A stretch of 64,000 nucleotides of DNA from NCBI GenBank assembly GCA_030549495.1, contig JAUIRK010000077.1, forward strand, positions 186,001 through 250,000. The letters run 5' to 3'. A model generated the notes under the pieces. It made no database searches, was not told the origin of the DNA, and worked only from the letters and a program-made list of their open reading frames with translations. The stretch's first letter is position 1, and the number at the start of each line of letters is the position of its first letter. Below, in pieces: positions 1 to 12,791 of this stretch. The DNA is from Nectonema munidae. Lineage: Eukaryota > Nematomorpha > Nectonematoida > Nectonematidae. The translations under genes and the position numbers were made by a program.

Positions 1-782
1 AGTAAATTGAATCCATCTCGACCTTCTAAATACCATTTCGATCTTTTTTCCATGTTTAAACTTTACTTTAAAATATTTTGTATTATTTTCCTCAAGATGT
101 CAGAACTCGTCTGGTTTTATTGAAAGAATCTTGAAAAATCACCTGCAACTCTAGGAAAGAAGGCAGACAAGAAAAGGAGTAGCATTGCGGAAGAGAATGT
201 AGAATTGTGGACGAGCTCCCTTGAAAAGCATGTGCTTTTATAATTTGAAATTTTTGTCATCATCCCAACGATTTTGTTTCAACTAAAAGTATCGATCCGT
301 TTTCGTTTACTTTCTGTCTGGAATTCTTGCTAGCAATAGGAAAGGTGACTTGGAAATGATTTCACACAGAAACATTTCTATGGAAGGAATAGGAAAACTG
401 CTTTTAGAGTGCCGTTCCAAAAGAGTTACTTCTATGCGCATCATCGTTTGTTTGCATTTCTCATCAAATAAATGTGTCGAGGCGTGAATGCAGTTTAGAA
501 AGTGATGCTGGAGAAATAGGTGTAAGTGAGAAGTGAATAATCCAGCCTCTCGTCTATTTAGCAATGTAACGTGTTTTTCAGCAGGTTGACATGTTTGAAC
601 CGTCCCTGTGCGCATTTAAGACTTTAGGGACTGATTCTGAATTTATGCAGATTTAAGCGACTTTTACCTTTACCAATATGCGAATAATTTTTAAATAATC
701 CTCATATTTTTAACGATTATCCTCCCTCATGGTGATGACAAAATTTAATTTGAAAAAGTAAATTCATTTTTTCATTTGATAA
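1..782 (+). repeat. Long interspersed repeat, copy 1 (continues left of window)
   Basis: This stretch is the reverse complement of 4756 to about 5520 with only scattered differences, and its right part also matches 9500-9925 in the same orientation. Homology to copy 2 stops near 782, where both copies share a tract reading catttgataa. It probably begins outside the window, since copies 2 and 3 extend beyond its left limit. A 102-codon open frame on the minus strand (307-615) is also open in copy 2, but matches no family I know, and the differences I found between the two copies change amino acids. I read it as non-coding. Family unknown. Confidence 0.85.
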
Positions 783-2943
783 ATATGACGAGGGGCGAGA
801 GAGCTTCAGCTTTACGACCCCTCTTTTTCCTAAAATATTAAGTGTTTTTACAAAATTCTCTAATTAATTGAAGTAACTAAATGATTGATTACGAACCTGA
901 TGGTGTCAAATATTTAATATGGAGATCACTCAAACCTGTAAAAAAAATTTACCAAACATTTGACATAATGTCAAATATCAAAACTTAAAAATTAAAATTT
1001 ATCGCCATGTTTTTTTGCTAACTAATGTTTTTCGAGTTTAGCTCACTGAAAGCATGACAACAGAATTATCTTTCATAAGTTACTTAATGTCAAATATTTT
1101 ATTTTTATTTTTTTCAATCTAAGTTTTTTAAACTAATTTTTGATTTATATTAATTTTTATTCCGTTTTTATTGTAATTTATCTTTTTATTTGGTTGTTTT
1201 ATTTAATATGTTTTTTAACTTTTCGTTAATTTATTATATCAGCCTTGATCATCTTACAGTTTTTTACTGAAATGTAAACTCCTCAATGTTTTCGCCCCAA
1301 AAATTAACACCACAATTTGTTTTCAAAAACCTCTAGAAGAAGGATTTTGTAATAATGTTTAATCTTCGCAAGACGGAATTGGGAGTTTTACTCCAATACA
1401 TTTTTGAATTGCAGATTTAGCCTACTAACATTTACAAACCCGATATTCAAATTATCACGTATATTTCTATAACAGCCTTAATTTTTCTCAGAAAAAAATT
1501 ATTTATAAAAAAAGATAAAAAATTTCATGAAAAAAGCTTTATTTTAGATTAAAATTAAGAAAAAATGAAATTAGTTAAAAACAAAGAATTACAATTTTCA
1601 ATAATAATAAAAAAATATGAAGATATGAAACATTATTTGTCACATTTTTCACACAAATACATTGTATGCGATTTACAGACTGATTTGTTGCATTTAGAAC
1701 ACTTTATTGTGGTTCTTTTTTGTAGGTTTACAAGTGGAAACATAACAATATCCTCGTGTAGAAGTAGATGGTTGAATTGAATCTTGCTCAATTCCATAGA
1801 AACTTATGAGATCTCTTGTAAGACGGTTTTCTAAAGGGATCATTGCACCTTGCTCGCATTGATAGTTCACCGATAAATCTCTGATGAAGTACTTTCTCCC
1901 ACTTTTGCGAGTTGAAGGAAAAAATTCTGGATAATTGTACTTTTGTATAATGCAGCTATTGTGAGCTGCAATGTCCAGATAATTACAAAATATCAGAAAA
2001 GGCCATCTCCTTTAGGATTTATATGTTGTGAACTCTCTCAGCATTCTATTACTTACATCTACGCACCAGATTTAAATTTGTTATATTCTATCAATGTCTC
2101 AGCCTTATGTTTTTCTGATTTTAAGCTTGACCAATGGAAAAAAGAGCAGAAAAATACGCGAACAAATCACAAATTGAAAACTTATCATAACAGTATTTCA
2201 AATTTTGCCAATGATTCATTTCACTTCTACAAAATAAAAAAAGTCTATTAGCAGTTTTTTATTTATGAGTCAAAAATTACTGACTCAAATCATTTATTTT
2301 TTAAAATTTTGGAGGTGGAAGGACAAGTTATAAGCACGATATATTATCCATACCATTTTTATCCATTTTAATATCTTCATTAGGGAGGAACCGATTAATC
2401 GCAGCCGAAATGGTAGTATTTCCCATAGCCGAATCGTAGTATTTTCCCCTACTTAATATTTGAGCGTTTTAACACGAGAAGTTTTATTTTTAATTTTTAA
2501 TTATTGAATTAGATTAAGCTCAATTAAAGCAACAATTAGTCTCTTATTTGTTATTTTTTAAAAACTTTTATGAAAAAGCTTATTTACGTTTTCTGAATTT
2601 GTGGATATTATATAATTGTAAATAGATTTTAAATTGCAATTTTTTTTCAAATTTTTCATCTTAAAAATAAGAGAAATAATAGTCATGTTTGTACAGAGAG
2701 AGACGCACATTCAGAAGGGCGACATGGTTTTGCAAAATGGGTTTCACACCCCCAAAAAATTTGTTAAGTGCGGATGTACGTCCCTAATGTTTTGGCAAAA
2801 TTATGGTAAGACAAGGTATAATAGGAATCATGATCGGAATCGGTGAATGGCAAATATAATATATCGGCAAAATGTGGAATTGCTACATCCCTAATTTTAT
2901 TTCAACATTCAGAATTACGTTACAATACAAATGAAAGAGAAAA
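783..2943. other. A+T-rich interval without a recognisable gene
   Basis: I see only short open frames with low-complexity translations. The stretch around 780-1100, with a run of 'ctgtcaaa'-like motifs after a C-rich GACCCCTC segment, faintly resembles 11040-11420, which suggests an old shared repeat. No RNA gene or clear transposon end was seen. Confidence 0.4.
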
Positions 2944-3315
2944 TTAAATAAACTTGCAAAAAAACTTCATCCATTTTTGTGTTAGTGCAGCGAAATATGT
3001 GACAGATAATTTCTTGAGTGAAAAATAGTTTGAAAATATCCAAGGAACTCTCCAACGATTTGGCTTCCCCTTTGGGACCTGGAGGTTCAGATGAAACATT
3101 TCTAATATTTTGAGAAAATGGTCTGCCATATGTTGAGAATAAAGGTTCCCATTAAAAAATGGTACCATCTGGAGCAACAAGACTATCCGAAACACTAATA
3201 GTTTCATCTGAAGATTGAGAATCCTCATATACATATGTTGCGTTTTCAGAATCATGAGAGTATGTATAAGAAGAAATGCTCGATTCGGAAGAAGAGAAAC
3301 AATCCGAAGATGACA
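2944..3315 (-). pseudogene. piggyBac-like transposase N-terminal remnant
   Basis: Read on the minus strand, this begins after a good 3' splice-like sequence (tttgtttgtag, next base 3315) with an acidic, serine-rich stretch (SSSDCFSSSESS, EDSQSSDETISVSDS). It continues, with one change of frame near 3150, into GTI then WEPL, GRPFSQNI, PPGPKGK and SNYFSLKKL. An acidic N-terminus followed by W, GR, NI, GP and an F-rich segment is how piggyBac-derived (PGBD) transposases begin. The catalytic DDE part is absent, so this is at best a fragment. The match rests on spacing and a few residues from memory; an unrelated exon is the alternative. Confidence 0.35.
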
Positions 3316-3748
3316 CTACAAACAAATAAATAATACGTACAAATAAATCATGCATAAAAGAAGCTTCTAGTGATATAAAGAATTTTTAGTTTCCTGGGCT
3401 TTTCAACCGGCGTCCACATAATAATTCAGGAGTCTACGGGCGAAATATTATAAATTGGATGTGCTCAATGATATTTTGATGGTAAAATGAAGAAAACCAG
3501 CTCATAACAGTTTTTATTAAAAAAAAGTAAATTTTTCACTATAATTATTATAAAAATTGAATTAAAATTGATTTGCTTTCATTTCAATATGAATTCTAAT
3601 TATATAATATTTTCTTTATCAAAACCTTAAAAATTTTATTAGTTAAAAATATTAAAATAAAATATTTTATGTCCAATTTTTATGAGGGGTCCACAAATAA
3701 AAAAAGAAGAGAAAAGGGACCCATGGATAAAAGGGTTGAGAACCAATT
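3316..3748. other. A+T-rich interval without a recognisable gene
   Basis: No gene or RNA could be recognised between the piggyBac-like scrap and the hAT miniature; the stretch is mostly A/T runs with short frames. Confidence 0.4.
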
Positions 3749-3756
3749 GTTTAGCC

Positions 3757-3948
3757 CAGCGTTTTTCAAACTGTGGGTCCCTGCCCTTCAGTGGGTCGCG
3801 TGAAAAATAAAATGGGGCGTGACAAAAAAGATGCTGAATAAATGAATCCAGTGAACAGAGTTTGTCTTATTACACCTAAGTATTATGGGTCGCGATGCAA
3901 ACTGTGGTTCTTGCTATGGGTCGTAGTAAAAAAGTTTGAAAAACGCAG
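3757..3948. mobile_element. hAT-group miniature transposon (192 bp) with target duplication
   Basis: The left end reads CAGCGTTTTTCAAACTG and the right end, reverse-complemented, CTGCGTTTTTCAAACTT: the hAT (Charlie-like) terminal inverted repeat. The element is flanked by gtttagcc (3749-3756) and gtttagac (3949-3956), an 8-bp target duplication with one mismatch, as expected for hAT. The interior has GTGGGTC / GGGTCG motifs and no coding capacity, so it moved, if at all, with a transposase supplied in trans. Confidence 0.85.
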
Positions 3949-3956
3949 GTTTAGAC

Positions 3957-4755
3957 GATAACATTAGAAATAACAACCAGAACGCAGATGATAGCAAAAA
4001 TAAAAAATGTAGTTTATTTCGTATATGCGAAACAGGTCGTAAAATAAATTTAGATTTTTAGATTTTAACGCCATCACATTCCTACACAATTAAGTTATAA
4101 TAATGATGACACCCCAGAGAAATCGGAAGGCAAAAAAAACCTTGCGAGGGTAAACATTCCATGTTTGAATATCGAGTTTGGGACGCTTTCATTTGCCGCG
4201 CTAAACCATGCCAAGTCAGGTTGATTCAAAATATTTCAAAAAATTACTCAAAACTAGTGAAGGCATTAATTCTAAAAATAAATCAACAACATTATTTGGT
4301 GGAACTCTTGGTGAAAAGCTTGCATTTGCTTTATTGTCAAGGCATTTTCAGGGTGTTGGTGCCAGCTTTGTAAACCAAAACTTTGAACTTTTCCCCAAAG
4401 ACACCGCCTAAAATGAAAAAATGTTTAGTTTTTCTTCGTGTTCAGCGCTTCCCCGTTTACCTCTACAAGTAATTTACCGTAGAGTGTATGTGGTGCAATG
4501 CCTAAAAAACATGGTTAGCTCGTAATGTGAGACGCATGAAAATTTATTCTTCTACAAAAAACTTGGACATTTTACGAGCAAAAAAACAAGTGCTTTAGTG
4601 ATGGGAGATTTTCTTGTGCGCCAATCAATACGCAACTATACCCAATTCATGTCTGTGTTGCTTCAAGCACAACATTACCACTACTCTACTCTATTACATG
4701 GAGTAGAGACGGAAAAATCTAAAAAGATTTATTTGATTTCTTAAAACATCATACA
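3957..4755. other. Interval without a recognisable gene
   Basis: Two overlapping open frames of 70 and 67 codons (4161-4373, 4208-4411, plus strand) are the only notable signals; neither resembles a family I know and no splice or start context supports them. The rest is A+T-rich. Confidence 0.35.
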
Positions 4756-6310
4756 GATTATCAAATGAAAAAATGAATGGATAGATTTAACTTTTTCAAA
4801 TTAAATTTTGTCATCACCATGAGGGAGGATAATCGTTAAAAATATGAGGATTATTTAAAAATTATTCGCATATTGGTAAAGGAAAATGTCGCTTAAATCT
4901 GCATAAATGCAGGATCAGTTCACAAAGTCTTAAATGCGCACAGGGACGGTTCAAATATGTCAACCTGCTGAAAAACACGTTACATTGCCTAATAGACGAG
5001 AGGCTGGATTATTCACTTCTCACTTACACCTATTTCTCCAGCATCACTTTCTAAACTGCATTCACGCCTCGACACATTTATTTGATGAGAAATGCAAACA
5101 AACGACGATTCAGATGGAAGTAACTCTTTTGGAACAGCACTCTAAAAGCAGTTTTCCTATTCCTTTCATAGAAATGTTTCTGTGTGAAATCATTTCCAAG
5201 TCACCTTTCCTATTGCTAGCAAGAATTCCAGACAGAAAGTAAACGAAAATGGATCGATACTTTTAGTTGAAACAAAATCGTTGGGATGATGACAAAAATT
5301 TCAACTTATAAAAGCATTGCTTTTCAAGGGAGCTCGTCCACAATTCTACATTCTCTTCCCACATGCTACTCTTTTTCTTGGTAGCATTCCTTCTCAGATT
5401 TCAAGCTGAAGGTGATTTTTCAAGATTCTTTCAGTAAAATTAGACGAGTTCTGACATCTCTAGGAAAATAATACAAACTATTTAGATTAAACATGGCTAA
5501 AAGATCGAAACCGTATTTATAAGCGCGAGATAGTTAGAATATAAAATTTATGAATTCGCTCGTTTCACGCGGAACAGAGATATATTTGAAAAAATGCACC
5601 ATCTCATTCATGATGAAATGGCCAACTTATTTTTAGCCGAACAAATCTTGATGTCGAGATTTGATGATTAATATTTTAGGGAAGATAAACCATGTGGTTT
5701 ATGTTAATTTTTGTTTCTATATGTTCATATTTTTAGCTGAATCCACATTTTTAACCTTCGATTAGGTGAAATAGTAGTCGTGACCTGGTTTGTCGCAATG
5801 CATCTAAGGGACGCATGTATTTTTAGATAATGTTTTACAGCGATTTGATAATAATCTATTTGATTTTAAATAAAACACGAATCAAAATATAAGATTTATT
5901 TATGAAAATAAATTGGTAAAATCAGAAAAATTAACTTAATTTTGCTTTTGTACAAAAATCAACATTAGCGTGTTCTAGTCGCAATGCAAATTACAAACTA
6001 CCAGCGCACAAGCATGGAAGGGGGAATGTGAATTCTGTCAATGTCTTATATTTGATTTTTCTAATTTTTTAGATGCTAAATAAAATATTCTCACTAAAAT
6101 CCAATTCCATCAAAACTTTTCGCCCTCTTCTCCCCTTTGAAAATTATTTGGTCCATCCTCTGAAAATTTTTGTCCTCCCCCCTTTTTTAAATTCGCGCCA
6201 CGATACCCATCCTGGTGTTTTTGTATTTTGAGGAAAAATTGTGAGTCCTCCAATATCAGTTTTTCTTAAAAGCGCTTTTTATGGATCCTTTCTCGAAACT
6301 CACTTCGCAT
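4756..6310 (-). repeat. Long interspersed repeat, copy 2 (inverted, the longest copy)
   Basis: About 1.55 kb. Its left half is the reverse complement of copy 1 (1-782), and from about 5090 to its right end it is the reverse complement of copy 3 (8738-9928). Homology with copy 3 fades just past the shared 'ggatcctttctcgaaa' at 6283-6298. It therefore links the other two copies and gives the fullest view of the family. Copies 1/2 and 2/3 are inverted pairs with spacers of about 4.0 and 2.4 kb. No coding domain was recognised; the 102-codon frame at 4934-5242 mirrors that of copy 1. Confidence 0.85.
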
Positions 6311-8737
6311 TATTCCGTTTTTTTCTAAAAAAAAACTCTAAGATGTGGAAACTAACAATTATTTGACGTAAAAGCTAACATTTATAAACTCAAAAATTTG
6401 CCTTATATCAATAAATATATAAAATGTTAAGTTTTGGGTTTGAAACTTTTGAAATATATTGAACCTTACATCCTTGCCAACAGAGGACAAATTGGATATT
6501 GCTTCACAATAGTTTTTGACACATCTCTATGCACATGACCAACTAAAATATGAAATCTGAACCAAGTTTCGAGCCTTGTATAAAGGTGCGTAAAGATCTT
6601 ACAATAAGTAGCTACACGACCTAAAAAATATCTCACCACTCTTTGCAAATTCGAAAAGATAGTAAGTGTCCTTTAGAGGGGATCAAATATAGTATGTTCT
6701 CAAAGTCAAAAAGTGTGATGAGTCTTTTGTTTCATGGCCCTGGATAGAGACAATAATTTTTGTTCAAGTTATAATTATTTTTTTTAGAAAATGCATTCAT
6801 GCTGGTAAATCCAAAGTTAGCCAAATTGTAGAAAAGTAACATCGAGAAAAGTAATGCGGGAGATAGCGAGAAGGAAACGAGTCGAAGAAAAGGATTACGA
6901 ATGATTTGAAAGGATAAAGATCACAGATCCACTTGTAATGGACTTATCTATCAAAGCTGGCAAGCGCGTTCATACGTAGTCCTGCTTAACTACTGCCTTC
7001 AAAAGTATAATTAATGCTATTAAACAAGTTTTTCCATATGACATGCATTTTAATTTGATTACGCGAAATTCTTTTTTTGTCAAAAATTATGTTCAAAAGA
7101 TTTGTCAATTTTCTGTACAAAGGTTAAGTTTGTATTCGCAATTTGGTATAATTATCAACTTCAGTAGAGTTGTAATACACATATTTTAGTTATTTAAATT
7201 CAGTAGATGCACAGAGTCTAAAATTTTTTATGGTTTCCATAATTTACATTGTTCAACGATTTAAAATTTTTGTAATTTAAAAAATTCTTGAGGAGAGAGA
7301 GGCGGCCACTTTTGGTTAGACGAGATTCATATTCATAAGGGTGTCCCTTTATATATTTATCGTCGCGATGAAGCAATTTACGTTTAATAGAAATGTAGTC
7401 AGTGTTGGCTTTTAAAAAATCATTTCTTTATACTATCACGATAATATCACATTATACTATCACGTCAATGCGACGCAAGGAAGCACTTCACTTTGACTGG
7501 AATCCCTCCATCATTTTCATTTGAATTTTCTATTAATTGAAAAGATTTATTTTTTATGTCGTTGTTTGATAAAAATAAATTCTTCTTCTTCTTCTTCTAT
7601 CACGATAAAAATGAAATATTTTTTACCTAAAATTGGAAAATATAATGTTTGTATTTTCGCTTTCGAACTAATTCATTCTTCTCAGTTTTTAAAAATCACC
7701 TGCCACAAGCTTTTATATCTCCAAAACCTCAAGAGCCCATCGATATAACAAAAATGCAATATTTATTTGATGAGGTTAATACTATCCCATAATTGTTAAC
7801 ACCAAAAACATATTTTCTACACATGGTGAAAATAAGTTCTACTTTTCTAAATATTGTGATTAACCTCTTGAATTTTATTTTGCAAAACCAAAATTGCTTT
7901 GTAACCTACACTGTTGTTTTCATAGCTAGAAAAACTTGTTAAATTTAGTGTCCATATAATCATTTTTTTTATTATAAAATTACTAAAAAAAATATATAGA
8001 ATGGTTTGGAAAATATGAGGTATAATCTATTTACATTTTATGAAACACGTTAAAATCTAGAGAGTTTGAACACGGAAGACACCCCCACATAATTTTTATT
8101 GACAAATTGATTAGATTTTGTTTGTGTGAATTTACGTTTAACCGGGTAACACCTATTTTTGCGCCATATTTTCTTTTAAATATTTTAAATGTGAGACAAT
8201 GTTGTAAAAATTTTCTACGTATTTGATCATATATAGTGTAAATGGTGGGACAAATGGAGTAAAATCATTTTATCTTGGAAAAAGAATGTATACAATTAGT
8301 GTTCTAATAACTTTTTTGGATGGTATATCAAAGTATTATATCCTTCAACTTTACCATAAAAAATTGATCTTTCTTCCTATGAACTTGTTTTTTTGGTAAT
8401 ATAATTGTCTTATAAATTAGAATATAATTGTCCTAAATAAATCGAGAGATTATTTGTTTAAAGTGGTTACTATTTTACTCGGAAGTTAATTAGAAATTGA
8501 ATTGAAAAATAAAAATCACCCACGAACTTAAAACGTTTTAGAATTTTAATGCGTTGTTTACGTTTTGATTATCATGATACACTACAAGAAAAAAACTAGA
8601 TAGACTTGCTCCGACATGTAAGAGTTTGAATAGTTCTTGGATAAGTGTAAAAACTTCTCGTCAATGAGTGAAAATGTAACGATAGATGAAAAATTGATGG
8701 ATTCCAAAGAAATAGTCAGTTCAGAAAAAAGCGCTAT
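6311..8737. other. Spacer of the second palindrome, no recognisable gene
   Basis: This separates inverted copies 2 and 3. It is A+T-rich with a (TCT)6 microsatellite at 7581-7598. Short open frames give low-complexity translations. The motif 'actatcacgtca' near 7460 recurs near 24545, perhaps a shared repeat end. No domain, RNA or transposon end was identified. Confidence 0.4.
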
Positions 8738-9928
8738 TTTCATTTCGAGAAAGGATCCATAAAAAGCGCTTTTAAGAAAAACTGATATTGGAGGACCCAT
8801 AATTTTTTCTCAAAATGCAAAAACACTATCGTGGCGCGAATTTGAAAAAGGGGGTAGGACAAAAATTTTCAGAGGATGGACCAAATATTTTTCAAAGAGG
8901 AGAAGAGCGCGAAAAGTTTTGATGGAATTGGATTTTAGTGAGAATATTTTATCTAGCATCTAAAAAATTAGAAAAATCAAATATAAGACATTGACAGAAT
9001 TCACATTCCCCCTTCCATGCTTGTGCGCTGGTAGTTTGTAATTTGCATTGCGACTAGAACACGCTAATGTTGATTTTTGTACAAAAGCAAAATTAAGTTA
9101 ATTTTTCTGATTTTACCAATTTATTTTCATAAATAAATCTTATATTTTGATTCGTGTTTTATTTAAAATCAAATAGATTATTATCAAATCGCTGTAAAAC
9201 ATTATCTAAAAATACATGCGTCCCTTAGATGCATTGCGTCAAACCACGTCACGACTACTATTTCACCTAATCGAGGGTTTAAAATGTGGATTCAGCTAAA
9301 AATATGAACATATAGAAACAAAAATTAACATAAACCACATAGTTTTCCTTCCCTAAAATATTAATCATCAAATCTCGACATCAAGATTTGTTCGGCTAAA
9401 AATAAGTTGGCCATTTCATCATGAACGAGATAGTGCATTTTTTCAAATATATCTCTGTTCCGCGTGAAACGAGCGAATTCATAAATTTTATATTCTAACA
9501 CTTATTATACCTATCTCGCGCTTATAAATACCATTTTGATCTTTTAGCCATGTTTAATCTAAATAGTTTGTATTATTTTCCTAGAGATGTCAGAACTCGT
9601 CTAATTTTACTGAAAGAATCTTGAAAAATCACCTTCAGCTTGAAATCTGAGAAGGAATGCTACCAAGAAAAAGAGTAGCATGTGGGAAGAGAATGTAGAA
9701 TTATGGGCGAGCTCCCTTGAAATGCGTGTCCTTTAAAATTTGAAATTTTTGTCATCATCTCAAGGATTTGCTTTGAAATAAAAGTGTTGATCCATTTTTG
9801 TTTATTTTCTTTCTGAAATTCTTGCTAGCAATAGGAAACCTGCTTTTAGAGTGCTGTTCCAAAAGAGTTACTTCTATGCGCATCATCGTTTGTTTGCATT
9901 TCTCATTTAAAATAAATGTGTCGTTGCA
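8738..9928 (+). repeat. Long interspersed repeat, copy 3
   Basis: Same orientation as copy 1 and inverted relative to copy 2. It matches 6310 down to about 5090 of copy 2 and lacks an internal ~45-bp piece that copies 1 and 2 share (between 'agcaatagga' and 'ctgcttttagag'), which also removes the middle of the 102-codon frame. Homology ends shortly after 'aaatgtgtcg' near 9925, where a tRNA-like SINE follows. Confidence 0.85.
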
Positions 9929-9977
9929 GGAAAGGCGTAGATTATTTAAATCTAGATTTCGCTTTATGTTCGGCTTC

Positions 9978-10075
9978 AATGGTTGTTAGTGTGTACCTCT
10001 CAGCTTAACAGTTCAAGGTCAGGTGTTCGATCCCCAAGGCTCCCAACTCTAAAAACAAATTCACAAAAACTAATT
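9978..10075 (+). repeat. tRNA-derived SINE-like repeat, family B, copy 1
   Basis: A pol III B-box-like GTTCGATCCCC at about 10024-10034 lies some 35 bp after a weak A-box-like stretch. The following 'ggctcccaactctaaaaacaaattcac' segment is shared, with few changes, by 58200-58262. Recurrence plus the B box supports a SINE; no foldable tRNA was seen, so it is not called as a tRNA gene. Confidence 0.5.
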
Positions 10076-12791
10076 TTTTAATTGCCTATAAATTTTAAAT
10101 CATTTTTGGTAATCTTTTACTTTCTCGGTTCTGTCAATCAAAATTTTTTTCCAGCAATTGTTGGCTGTTGTAATCTCAATCAAACTATACATTTTTCAAA
10201 GTAGTTTATTTCGTTGATATGTATTACTGAGGATTCTAGATCTTTTACACAAAACTATCTCATTAAATTTAAAAAAAATGAGAAAACTTCAAAATAAAAA
10301 ATACATACTTTATCTCTGTTCAATGCTTTGAAATAAATCATTTAAGAACGGAAATGATAAGAACTGCAAAATCTTATCGATATCAGATTGATCACCTTCA
10401 TTCATTTTCATTCCATTCAATCACAACCACACTCGAAAAATACTGTTCTAACAATGAAATAGGAATTTTACTTTCTTTAGGTAGGACACGTGCACATTAT
10501 GATGTGCTTTGTTTTCACAATCAATACAGCAAAATCCTTGCATTTCCATTTTAAAAGGGCAAAAATGCTATCAGCAAAGTTTTCTTCAATTTTAAGCTTG
10601 CTTCTTCCAAGAGACATAATTTTTGCTTGATTCCAATATTCTTTTATTTTCTTTATTAATGAACTTTAGAATTCAAAATAGGAACCCTGAACAAATTATT
10701 ATTTGCATGTATGTATATAACTTATGCAAGATTATGAGCTGAAAATTTCCCATAATCTTCAAGACTTTGCTCTCTTAACAATATTCCGTGTCTCAAAATG
10801 GCTCTCAGAGTTGGTAGTTCTGAAGTATTTAGTTTTTTTCCGGTTACAATCAAATTGGTTATTAAATGCGTAAATGACGTTGTTCTAGTTTTCACTCTAT
10901 TGAAAAAAACTAGAAAAAGGATGATAAAATTGAATTTATTTCTAAAAAATTTAAAATTTAAGAATGATTTTTCAAAAAATTATAATTTCACATGTAATAT
11001 ACCTTTCGACATATTTAACCCTATTAGTACTGGGCTAAATTAGCTCGCTGAAGTGGTGGGGCGTAAAGTCCCCCCTCCTCTTTGTTTCAGATATTAATAA
11101 GTTTTTATAAATAATTTAATGTGATATATATATTTCAACTATGCTGAATTCAGTGGTGATATTCATTTTTTATGACATTCAAGCAAACCTGTCAAAAAAT
11201 TGATTTATCTATGACAGATCATGTCAAAATGAACATTTCTATTGAAATACTTATAAAAAGTTTTTTAGACATTTATGCTATTTTCTAGTATGCCCAAGTT
11301 ACTGGTGATGCAAATTTTTTTATGAAATTCAATTAAACATGTCAAAAAATAGATTAAACCTGTCACACAATGTCAAATATATAAACTTTAAAATAAATTC
11401 TACTTGCAGTATTTCTTTGGTAATTTATCTTCTTAATTTATTTTATAAAACAATTTTAGGTGTTTAATTCATTCATATGATTCCATTTGTCAGTCACCCC
11501 TAATTAACTAACTAACGAAGTAGCTACAAATATGTAGATGAAATGACGATAAGAAATCTATGAGGTTCAAACATCCTTCTTTCAAAAATACGACGCTTGA
11601 TCATTTCCCTCTTCAAACATTTCTCTGTTAAATATATTTTTCTTAGCCAAATAAACTTGTATAAAAAAGTGATAAATTTTTTCATATCTTCTTGGTTCCC
11701 TATTTTATACCTCCAGATAAGGATTATTTTTAAGATGAAAGCTAACATATTTTTTAAATATAAAAAAAACTAAAACATTTTATTTAAACAGTTATGGTAA
11801 ATTTGGCTGAAAGAAGTTTTTCAAGAATTTTGTTTCTTCATTCTTTTCAAAAATGTGGTGAAATCTTGAGGTTTCTGAAAAAAATAAAAGAAATAAACTT
11901 TCAAGTTTGTAGACAAAAGTGAAAATGTTTACTCTTAAAGTTGAATGCTTTGCTGAACAGCTTTTAAAAATTCATTCCATGTAAAAGTGTTTCCTTTTTA
12001 GTACTAGGAGGAAAATATAAGTTAGTATAGAGAAAAAAGTTAACAGAAAGATGATGTGCACTAATTCATTTTAAATGGGCAGGGGCAATTAATGGGGTTG
12101 AGAAAAAACTAGGAGTAGGTTGGGAACTCTTAATCTTGAAGTAATAGCTTTAAAGACTGGCCGCATAAAAACGCATTTGTTCTGTGTGTTATTGAGGGTA
12201 CAAATGCAAAAAATAAATTTTATAAAAAAATCATTAAACCTAAACTTTTCACTGTTTAAAAATTAAAAGATTTTTTGAAACAACAGTCAAGGAAAAAGTT
12301 TCCGACTTTTTGAGCACTTTCATGATATGAACACAAAAGAAATAACATTATATTTATTGAATGGAATATTATATCGTAGAAAAAGAGAAAATAATACTTT
12401 TCAAGGATGAGTCTCATGACTATGGGATCATAAAATGGCGTTTTAGAATGTAAAAATAATAATTTTAATTAAAAGCTTTTGGGACACAAGGCGTGAAAAC
12501 TAGCTTACTGCAAAACAAGTTGGCTAACCAAACTCTGATTTATAATAAACTTGTTTCACGCATGGCTTCAATCTCGTAGTAGAGAGAATAAAGCAAATGT
12601 AGTAAAGAGTTTGCGATGCTCTTGTTGATTTGATACAAAGTAAACAACTGAAAATGATCAATGGTAGAAGCCGGCAGCTTCAAAATAATATACGAATAGC
12701 ATGGAGATACTTTAGATTTCATTCACTTCTACAATATATACAGGGTTACTCATAAGACTTGTTATGCAGAAGTATGTAAGATGACCTAAAA
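10076..12791. other. Intergenic interval before the S28 peptidase gene
   Basis: No gene recognised. TTAACCCTATTAGTACTGGG at 11016 resembles a piggyBac-type end, but no partner end was found. The stretch 11040-11420 carries two internally similar blocks ('aaacctgtcaaaaaattga', 'aaacatgtcaaaaaataga'), so it is partly an old tandem duplication. A tttatt (AATAAA on the minus strand) near 12353 could serve the downstream side of the peptidase gene. Confidence 0.4.

Noticed and set aside
4161-4411. Two overlapping 67-70 codon frames
   Set aside because: No family resemblance, start context or splice support; length is within chance for this composition.
1-9928. Terminal repeats of a large virus-like element
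   Set aside because: Long inverted repeats alone are not enough; no capsid, polymerase, integrase or protease signature was seen between them.
11013-11040. piggyBac end (TTAACCCTATTAGTACTGGG)
   Set aside because: No matching opposite end with TTAA was found nearby and the inner sequence differs from copies A-F; a similar lone TTAACCCTAATAG at 23639 was dropped for the same reason.
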